From contig JBEKLP010000017.1 in the NCBI GenBank assembly GCA_050010135.1, positions 1 through 38,807 of the forward strand: DNA of 38,807 bases. Reading direction: 5' to 3'. Positions 33,378 through 38,807 of this stretch are shown here, in pieces. Made by a program: the position numbers and the translations under genes. The stretch is from FEN-1073 sp050010135. GTDB taxonomy: Bacteria > Chloroflexota > Anaerolineae > Anaerolineales > RBG-16-64-43. The notes below the pieces were generated by a model that was not told where the DNA came from, made no database searches, and saw only the letters and a program-made list of their open reading frames with translations. Position 1 is the stretch's first letter; each line of letters begins with the position of its first letter.

Positions 33378-34777
33378 GCTTTGCCTCCATCGCCCCGCTT
33401 CCGGGCAGGCTGCGGAAGCGATGCGGATGCGGGTCCGGATTCATCCGCCGGCAACCCCATTTTTGCGGACCGGGCCAACAGGTAGATATCGACCGCAAGC
33501 AATACCGTGTAAAACAATACAAACAGCAGCAGGCTGGCGATCACCATTCCCGGGACAAGGTTCGGGGATACCGCATCCTCGGTTTTCAGCAGGCCGTGCA
33601 CGATCCACGGCTGGCGGCCGTTCTCCGTTAGAATCCAACCGGTCGTGTTGGCAAGATAGGGAAGCAGAATCCCCCAAGGCGCCCATCGCATCCACCGGGG
33701 CCACCGGGCGGCGGTTTTGCGATATCCCAGATAGAGCGCATACGCCGTCAACGCGACCATCAGAAAGCCAACCCCGACCATGATGCGGAACATCCAGTAA
33801 TCGAGCGCGACCAGCGGGGAATAATCTCCCGGCCCGTACAAGGTCGAATATTTCTCCTGCAACTGATTGATGCCTTCCACCGTTCCCGACGGCTGCAGGT
33901 AATACAGAAGACTCAACCCGGCCGGGATATCAATGCTCCAGATCACTTTCTTGCCCGTCGAATCGAACACCGCCAGAAGGCAAAACGGCGCCGGGTCGGC
34001 CGTATTCATCAGGCCCTCCGACGCGGCGGCGGCCATTGGCTGCACCTCGCGAACGTATTTGCTTTGCGCGTCGCCGGCGATAACGACCATCACGGTGGCG
34101 AGGATCCCAATGATCGCGGAAAGGCGGAACGAATATCGAAACGCCCCCTCTTCCCCGCCGCGCGCGAGGTGCCACGCGCTGATCCCCAGCACGAAGAACG
34201 ATGCGGTGACAAACCCCGCCGAAATGGTATGCCAGAAGAATAATAGCGCTCTGGGGTTGGTGACGAGCGCGAGGATATCCACCAGTTCCGCCCGTCCGTT
34301 GCGGATGACGTACCCAACCGGATGCTGCATGAACGCGTTGGCGGTGAGGATCCAAAACACCGAGAGCGTACTGCCAACCGCCACCAGGCCGATCGCAGCG
34401 GCATGTATCCCCCGGGAGAGCCGCTTCCATCCGAAAATCCAGATTCCAAGAAATGTGGATTCCAGGAAGAAGGTCAGGAGCGCCTCCATCGCCAGCGGCA
34501 CGCCGAAGACGTCGCCGATGTAACCCGCAAACGGCGACCAGTTCATCCCGAATTGGAATTCCAGCACGATGCCCGTCACGACGCCCAAAGCGAAATTAAT
34601 GGCGAACAGTTTTCCCCAGAATTGCGCCAGGCGCTTGTAGACCTCGCCCTTCCCGAGCGCGTACGCCGTCTCCAGGATGACGACGTACCATACCAACCCG
34701 ACCGTCAGCGGGACGAAGAAAAAATGGTAGATCGTCGTGACGGCGAATTGCAGCCTTGAAAGCGATGCTACATCCAT
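33374..34777 (-). CDS. cydA: cytochrome bd quinol oxidase subunit I
   Basis: 467 residues, a short-Q-loop form. Haem ligands by family alignment: His18 (IYHFFFVPLT), His183 (FWHTISAG) and Met333 (FRIMVG). GRQPW (387-391) is also present. In the quinol-binding loop (QPMAAAASEG, 246-255) the Glu (E254, equivalent to E. coli E257) is present, but the Lys equivalent to K252 is Ala249. SD AGGAGG precedes the ATG. With cydB it forms the bd oxidase, reducing oxygen with quinol electrons at low oxygen. A UbiA-type prenyltransferase gene lies 48 nt upstream. Confidence 0.95.
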   Translation of the reverse strand: MDVASLSRLQFAVTTIYHFFFVPLTVGLVWYVVILETAYALGKGEVYKRLAQFWGKLFAINFALGVVTGIVLEFQFGMNWSPFAGYIGDVFGVPLAMEALLTFFLESTFLGIWIFGWKRLSRGIHAAAIGLVAVGSTLSVFWILTANAFMQHPVGYVIRNGRAELVDILALVTNPRALLFFWHTISAGFVTASFFVLGISAWHLARGGEEGAFRYSFRLSAIIGILATVMVVIAGDAQSKYVREVQPMAAAASEGLMNTADPAPFCLLAVFDSTGKKVIWSIDIPAGLSLLYYLQPSGTVEGINQLQEKYSTLYGPGDYSPLVALDYWMFRIMVGVGFLMVALTAYALYLGYRKTAARWPRWMRWAPWGILLPYLANTTGWILTENGRQPWIVHGLLKTEDAVSPNLVPGMVIASLLLFVLFYTVLLAVDIYLLARSAKMGLPADESGPASASLPQPARKRGDGGKA

Positions 34778-34825
34778 CCGGACCTCCTGTTCCGCGCCGG
34801 CACCCCTCCGGATCTCAGATTTATT

Positions 34826-35866
34826 TTATATCGGCAGCCAAAATCCGGGCGCCAAAGCGCGCAAGATTACGTCGGCCGACAGTCCAAGAACGAATAGATT
34901 AGAAAAAAGGCGGAAATGATAAAAAGCGAATCCCGAAAACCACGCCGGCCAGGCCGGCCACTTCTCGGGCGGCGCAGCCGGGCGCGGCTTGGTCATCACC
35001 GCGACGGCCAGTACAGCCCGCCTCCCCGCCAGGAACGGTATCAATAGGAACGGTGTGAAATAGCGCGTGACGAAAATCAGGTAAAGAATAAATCCGTACA
35101 TCAGGATAAACACCAGGATGTTCAGATAACGCGAGGCGCGCTCGCCGATGACGACCGGCAGCGTGTGGATTCCCTTACCCGCATCATCGGACAGTTTGTC
35201 GATGTGCTTGCCGATGTTGATGCTGGCGATTAACAATCCGAAAGGCACGCCAGCCAGCGCCGCGTTCCACGCGCCGGCAGTCCATCCCCTCCCGAGAACG
35301 ACGTATACGCCCGCCACCATGACCGGTCCCCAGATCAGGAAGATCAGCAACTCCCCGAGCGCCATGGATTTGAGCGGCCAGGTATAGAGCAGGAGCACCA
35401 CGGCGCCAAAAGCGAACAGGCCGATGACGGCCGGGGAAAAATTCGTATAGAAGAGCGCGAACACTCCCGCCAGAACGGCCAACGCGCCGCTGACGGCAAA
35501 CCACAGCAACTGCTGACGCGGGGTCCAAAATTTCTGCACCAGCGGATGAACGCTGTATTGCGTCCGGAAATAGGGCGGCTGATCGACACCGCGGCGGAAA
35601 TCGGTGTAGTCGTTGAGCAGGTTTTGCGCGCCGTGGGCAAAAAATAATCCGAATGTGACGATCAACCACGGCAACAGGCTGAAGTGCCCGTCGCGCCAGG
35701 CCAGCAGGCCGCCGATCACGCCCGCATACAGCGTTGCGATCGTCACCGCCGAACGCGTGGCGATCAGCCACTTGGAAACCACGTCCAGCCGGTCCCATTC
35801 ATCTTTTTTTTCAATCTTGACCAGGGTCGTCAAGGCGGTCCACCACATGCCAAAGTTAATGTTCAT
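34826..35866 (-). CDS. UbiA-family prenyltransferase (MenA-like)
   Basis: 346 residues, polytopic. The two Asp-rich motifs of UbiA enzymes are visible: NLLNDYTDFRRGVD (82-95) and NIGKHIDKLSDDAGKG (217-232). These bind prenyl diphosphate and Mg, and transfer the chain to an aromatic acceptor in the membrane. Because it directly precedes cydAB on the same strand, a quinone (menaquinone) role such as MenA is the best guess, but other UbiA acceptors cannot be excluded. The start lies just after a strong SD and a two-codon mini-ORF (35874-35866) that ends in TGATG across the gene start. Confidence 0.8.
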   Translation of the reverse strand: MNINFGMWWTALTTLVKIEKKDEWDRLDVVSKWLIATRSAVTIATLYAGVIGGLLAWRDGHFSLLPWLIVTFGLFFAHGAQNLLNDYTDFRRGVDQPPYFRTQYSVHPLVQKFWTPRQQLLWFAVSGALAVLAGVFALFYTNFSPAVIGLFAFGAVVLLLYTWPLKSMALGELLIFLIWGPVMVAGVYVVLGRGWTAGAWNAALAGVPFGLLIASINIGKHIDKLSDDAGKGIHTLPVVIGERASRYLNILVFILMYGFILYLIFVTRYFTPFLLIPFLAGRRAVLAVAVMTKPRPAAPPEKWPAWPAWFSGFAFYHFRLFSNLFVLGLSADVILRALAPGFWLPI

Positions 35867-35874
35867 CAGATCAT
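35866..35874 (-). promoter_or_regulatory. two-codon mini-ORF overlapping the prenyltransferase start
   Basis: ATG ATC TGA reads from 35874 to 35866, and its stop overlaps the next gene's ATG (TGATG). The SD (GGAGGGAAGGA) is better spaced for the mini-ORF than for the gene. The gene could therefore be translated by termination and reinitiation. Confidence 0.3.
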
Positions 35875-35959
35875 TGTCCTTCCCTCCGGGGATGCGTAAG
35901 ATTTATTCCGGATCCTTCCGATGCGATGGGCCGGCGGCTTCGACCGGCAACGTATGCCA

Positions 35960-36742
35960 TTATCCTTTTTGGTCCGCCCACCGCCCTTCTTCGCAAGCGG
36001 GATCCTGACTCTCATAACAGGTGGGCATCAGCCAGCTGCGGCCGTCCTTCGCGATGAGAATCTGGGCTGCTTCCGGTCCCCAAGCGCCGGCCGGATAGGT
36101 CGGAAAAACCTCAGGCGAGACCGCTTTCCATCCCTCCAGAATCGGCGTAACCACATTCCAGGCCGCCTCCACCTGATCGGCGCGCATGAAGAGGGTTGCA
36201 TCTCCGCGCATCACATCCAGCAGGAGCGTTTCGTACGCCTCCGGCGGGCTTATCTTGAAAGCCTCCTTGTAGGAAAAGCGCATGTCCACCGGGCTTAGGC
36301 GGATATCCGCTCCGGGACGTTTGGCTTGGAACCGGATCAGGATGCCTTCGCACGGCTGGATCTGGATCACCAATCGATTGGGCGCCCAATCCCCGATCGC
36401 CGAAGAGGAAAACGATTGGTGCGGAACGGGCCGGAATTGGATGGATGCTTCCGACACCTTGGCGGGCAGGCGCTTGCCGGTGCGCAGATAAAACGGCACG
36501 TCCTGCCAGCGCCAGTTGTCGACAGACAGATTGAGCGCCACGTATGTTTCCGTGACGGAATTGGGATCCACGCCCGGTTCCTGGTGATATGCCTCCGCAT
36601 GCTCGCCTTCCATCCACCCCGCTCCGCATTGCCCGCGGACGGCGAATTCATACACCCGGTCGCGCGAGATGGGCCGGATGGTATGCATAACGTCCACCTT
36701 CTTATTCCGGATTTCCTCGTCCTGAAAGGAAACCGGCGGCTG
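35960..36742 (-). pseudogene. zwf: 3' part of a second zwf, cut by IS607
   Basis: From CAG at 36742 the frame reads QPPVSFQDEEIRNKK and continues to the stop at 35960, giving the C-terminal half of glucose-6-phosphate dehydrogenase (WRWQDVPFYLRTGKRLPAK, SPVDMRFSYKEAF, WGPEAAQILI). The codon before is TAG, at the IS junction. Compared with the intact copy, residues about 21-257 are missing, including the active-site DHYLGKE. The 5' fragment lies on the far side of the IS at 38628-38679. The fragment has no start or SD of its own and is very unlikely to be functional. Confidence 0.93.
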
Positions 36743-36900
36743 CTACTTTCTAAGTGCTCAAAAGTGAGCGCTTTGAAATTCTCGCTTCAACCGGGACTGC
36801 CGCACAACGCGGTCTTACACCCCGTCCACGAGCCTTGATCCCCGACGTAGCCACTACCGGGGTGAATCCTAAAATACGTTTTATTTCCTGCTCAATGTTG
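36743..36900 (-). ncRNA. candidate omega/reRNA at the 3' end of tnpB
   Basis: In IS200/IS605 and IS607 elements the TnpB guide RNA is made from the 3' end of tnpB and the element's right end, with the guide continuing into flanking DNA (established knowledge). Here the last coding part of tnpB contains stem-forming stretches: CGGGGATCAAGG followed by GTGTAAGACC, and a hairpin GCTCACTTTTGAGC near 36756-36769. The guide would then be the zwf sequence just below 36743. Boundaries are approximate. Confidence 0.35.
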
Positions 36901-37979
36901 CAAGCGGCGTTGTCGTCGCGCAGGTGGTGCGTATCGCACTTGGCGCACGTCCATTCGCGCTCGTCGAGTTTAATTTCTGCGTTGACGTGCCCGCACACCG
37001 AACATCTCCGGGAGGACGGAAAGAACCGATCCACCAGCACAACCTGGCCGCCAAACCATTCCTTCTTGTAGAGCATCTGCCGCTTGATCTCCCCGAACGC
37101 CGCGTCGGAGAGGGAGAGCGCCAAGTGACGGTTGCGGATCATTCCCTTCGGAAACAGGTCTTCCATTCCGATGATGCGGTAGGTGCGCGCCACGTCGGTC
37201 GTCATCTTGTGTATATGATCCGCCCGCCGGTTGACGATCCGGCCATGGATGACCTCTAACTGGCGTTTAGCCTTGTACCACCGCTGGCTCCCAACCTTGC
37301 GGCGGGAGAGCTGGCGATTGAGAAACTTCAGATGTTTGAGCTCACGGCATAACGGCGCTTGGTTTTCGTACCGCGTGCCGTCACTCAACACCAGTAGTTC
37401 CTTGATGCCAATATCCCCGCCCACAAACTCTTTCGGAAACTCGATTGGCGTTGGCGGCTCAACTTCGACCGAGATTGACACGTGCCAGCGCTCGGCTGTT
37501 TGAGAGACAACCGCACCCATGATTTTGCCGTCGAAGCGCAGTTCCTCGGCCATATTCACCCAACCAAGTTTTGGAACACGGAAGTTGTGCCCTTCCACCT
37601 GAATCTTGTCGTTATTGAGACGAAAGGATTGACGCTTGTTTTTCTTGGATTTGAAGTGCGGAAATCCCATCTTCGCGCCAGGGCGCTTTCCGTTATTGCT
37701 TGCGTAGCAGTTTTCCAGCGCTTTGCCCAGGTTCTGGAATGCGCCTTCCGCCACGTCCTTCGCCACCGCATACACCCATGGGAATTGCTCGCCTTTGAGC
37801 GCGTTGAAATCTTTCTTGACTGCCATGACCCCGTGCTTCTCGCCGGGATGAGCAGCCTTGTGGCGTTTCCACTCGGCCAGGCCCCAGTTGTAGACGAACC
37901 TTGCCGTCCCGCTCGCTCGTCGGAAGTAGGCTTCCTGTTCTGGGGTTGGGTTGAGCCTGATCTTATGCGCCCTTATCAT
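36750..37979 (-). CDS. tnpB: TnpB RNA-guided nuclease of IS607 element
   Basis: 409 residues from the ATG at 37979, which overlaps the end of tnpA by 17 nt. The N-terminus (IRLNPTPEQEAYFRRASG) is typical of OrfB_IS605. The RuvC triad appears complete: D189 (GGDIGIKE), E273 (IGMEDLF) and D355 (RDDNAACNI). The zinc ribbon is CSVC (326-329) and CAKC (345-348). It probably cuts the donor site after excision, guided by an RNA from its own 3' end, so that the element is kept by repair. A full catalytic set argues for an active nuclease. Confidence 0.93.
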   Translation of the reverse strand: MIRAHKIRLNPTPEQEAYFRRASGTARFVYNWGLAEWKRHKAAHPGEKHGVMAVKKDFNALKGEQFPWVYAVAKDVAEGAFQNLGKALENCYASNNGKRPGAKMGFPHFKSKKNKRQSFRLNNDKIQVEGHNFRVPKLGWVNMAEELRFDGKIMGAVVSQTAERWHVSISVEVEPPTPIEFPKEFVGGDIGIKELLVLSDGTRYENQAPLCRELKHLKFLNRQLSRRKVGSQRWYKAKRQLEVIHGRIVNRRADHIHKMTTDVARTYRIIGMEDLFPKGMIRNRHLALSLSDAAFGEIKRQMLYKKEWFGGQVVLVDRFFPSSRRCSVCGHVNAEIKLDEREWTCAKCDTHHLRDDNAACNIEQEIKRILGFTPVVATSGIKARGRGVRPRCAAVPVEARISKRSLLST

Positions 37980-38577
37980 CGCGGAGCGCCTTCTGCACCG
38001 CCTTGCGATAGTTCCGCAATCCATACAACCGTCCCGAGAAGCTGTGCGTGATCGTCATTAAGTCCTGCACCATTTCCTGCTCTGGACTGAGCGACTCTGT
38101 ATTGAGTACAACAATCCGACAGTTATGAGTTCGACATAGGTGCAACAGCAGGTCATATCCGAACCGCGCCAGCCGGTCTTGGTGAGCGATCACCAGCGTT
38201 GATATTTCTTCGTGAAGGATACGATCCAGCAAGCTGGTGAATTTGGGCCGCTTGAAATTCAATCCGCTCCCAATTTCCAAAATCCATTCTTCGATAGCCA
38301 TGCCCTGCGCAATACAGAATTGTTCCAACGCCTTCTTTTGATTTGCCAAATCCGGCTTTTGGGACTGGCTGGACACGCGCATATAAGCAACAGCCACCTG
38401 ATGGTTTGTGGGCGCGCGATGTAACAGTTCGTCCAATTGGTCTTGCGAATACATTCTCCGATTGCCGGGAGTACGGTAGGCGGGCTTGAGTTTTCCCTCC
38501 CGATCCCATCGTTGCAATGTCTTGATATTTACCCCGACCAAACGGGAAAATTCGGCTGCCGTTAGAGTGCTCATCAT
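37963..38577 (-). CDS. tnpA: IS607-type serine recombinase TnpA
   Basis: 204 residues from the ATG at 38577 (another ATG at 38574 and a GTG at 38583 are possible). The N-terminus is a MerR-like DNA-binding helix (TAAEFSRLVGVNIKTLQRWDREGKL), with TPGNRRMYSQDQ as its wing. The catalytic domain starts AYMRVSSQSQKPDL with the nucleophilic Ser, and has AHQDRLARFGYDLL later. This is the arrangement of IS607 transposases. A TATAAT at 38585-38590 lies 7 nt before the ATG, so the mRNA may be leaderless. Confidence 0.93.
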   Translation of the reverse strand: MMSTLTAAEFSRLVGVNIKTLQRWDREGKLKPAYRTPGNRRMYSQDQLDELLHRAPTNHQVAVAYMRVSSQSQKPDLANQKKALEQFCIAQGMAIEEWILEIGSGLNFKRPKFTSLLDRILHEEISTLVIAHQDRLARFGYDLLLHLCRTHNCRIVVLNTESLSPEQEMVQDLMTITHSFSGRLYGLRNYRKAVQKALRDDKGA

Positions 38578-38584
38578 GTACACG

Positions 38585-38590
38585 ATTATA
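38585..38590 (-). promoter_or_regulatory. -10 box for a probably leaderless tnpA mRNA
   Basis: Consensus TATAAT on the minus strand at 38590-38585, in AT-rich DNA at the element's end, 7 nt before the ATG at 38577. A clear -35 is not seen. A transcript starting about 7 nt after the box would begin at the start codon. Confidence 0.45.
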
Positions 38591-38627
38591 TACTAATGAG
38601 TAGTTATTTGATCTCTAGATATGTCTC

Positions 38628-38679
38628 CGGCTCCGAAAATTACAAGAATGGTTGGATCCAATTTTTCCTGGTCTGTCAT
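38628..38679 (-). pseudogene. zwf: 5' fragment of the IS-interrupted zwf
   Basis: ATG at 38679 after the SD GAGGAA, reading MTDQEKLDPTILVIFGAG, the N-terminus of a glucose-6-phosphate dehydrogenase up to its nucleotide-binding GAGGD motif. After GG at 38628-38627 the sequence turns into the IS end and a stop comes 10-11 codons later. The start is 9 nt after the gnd stop codon, so gnd and zwf formed an operon before the insertion. Confidence 0.88.
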
Positions 38680-38688
38680 CGAATTTCC

Positions 38689-38807
38689 TCACTGGCCGAT
38701 CCATTGGGTGTGGAAAACGCCTTTTTCGTCGTTCCGCTCGTAGGTATGCGCGCCGAAATAATCCCGCTGGGCCTGGATCAGATTGGCCGGCAGCCAATCG
38801 CTGCGGA
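38689..38807 (-). CDS. gnd: 6-phosphogluconate dehydrogenase, C-terminal end
   Basis: The last 39 codons, beginning mid-codon at the window edge. The sequence SDWLPANLIQAQRDYFGAH and the end HTQWIGQ match the conserved C-terminus of 6-phosphogluconate dehydrogenase (QRDYFGAHTYER). It catalyses oxidative decarboxylation of 6-phosphogluconate, two steps after Zwf, and lies directly upstream of the broken zwf. The N-terminal part lies outside the window. Confidence 0.93.
   Translation of the reverse strand, partial: RSDWLPANLIQAQRDYFGAHTYERNDEKGVFHTQWIGQ

Larger units (their letters stand above)
36743..38627 (-). mobile_element. IS607-family insertion sequence inside zwf
   Basis: About 1.9 kb containing tnpA (serine recombinase) and tnpB (RNA-guided nuclease) overlapping in the same orientation, the standard IS607 plan. 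Flanks are the first 17-18 codons of a zwf reading frame above 38627 and its second half below 36743. Upstream homology ends at a GG (38628-38627), as expected for IS607 recombination at GG. No target duplication is expected or seen. The lower boundary is less certain (36727-36749). Both genes look intact, so the element may be active. Confidence 0.85.

Noticed and set aside
1..38807. CRISPR arrays, rRNA and tRNA genes
   Set aside because: No regular spaced repeats and no rRNA or cloverleaf-like segments were noticed while reading; a dedicated scan was not possible.

Overview
The window looks like chromosomal DNA of a Gram-variable environmental bacterium. It is GC-rich (roughly 55-60 % by eye), gene-dense and transcribed from both strands. 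Lipoproteins with Thr/Pro/Ala-rich tails, a lipoprotein serpin, GH130 and GH5 glycosidases, a CrtI/CrtB pair, cytochrome bd and a PadR regulator together resemble Anaerolineae (Chloroflexota). That is inference from gene content, not a database result. No rRNA, tRNA or CRISPR array was seen.

Layout. 1-3509 (minus): a heterodimeric ABC exporter behind a promoter, a 29-codon leader ORF and two tandem terminators whose arms can also form antiterminators; this is the most interesting structure in the window. 3525-8348 (minus): a metal-dependent amidohydrolase, a lipoprotein serpin and a GT-C-type membrane glycosyltransferase. 8765-11274 (plus): crtI and crtB for carotenoid synthesis. 11429-13941 (minus) and 14269-15240 (plus): a GPH-type sugar symporter and a GNAT protein, divergent from a GH130 mannoside phosphorylase that has a LacI-like operator. 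15482-18439 (minus): a large M28-type peptidase with an unrecognised N-terminal half. 19032-25176 (plus): a complete oligopeptide ABC importer operon (binding protein, two permeases, two ATPases). 25494-26363: uppP. 26507-27767 (minus): padR and a methyltransferase. 27977-30399 (plus): a GH5 lipoprotein and a frameshifted lipoprotein.

30485-38807 (all minus) holds, in transcription order, the end of gnd, the start of a second zwf, an IS607-family element (tnpA plus tnpB), the end of that zwf, a UbiA-type prenyltransferase, cydA-cydB, a foldback-rich intergenic element and an intact zwf. The IS sits in the second zwf and about 235 codons of that gene are absent, including the active-site region. 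Glucose-6-phosphate dehydrogenase activity would therefore have to come from the intact copy at 30485-31960.

Themes: polysaccharide and peptide scavenging (GH130, GH5, M28, oligopeptide importer, GPH symporter), envelope functions (UppP, GT-C, serpin, carotenoids), low-oxygen respiration (bd oxidase with a quinone-type prenyltransferase) and the oxidative pentose phosphate pathway.
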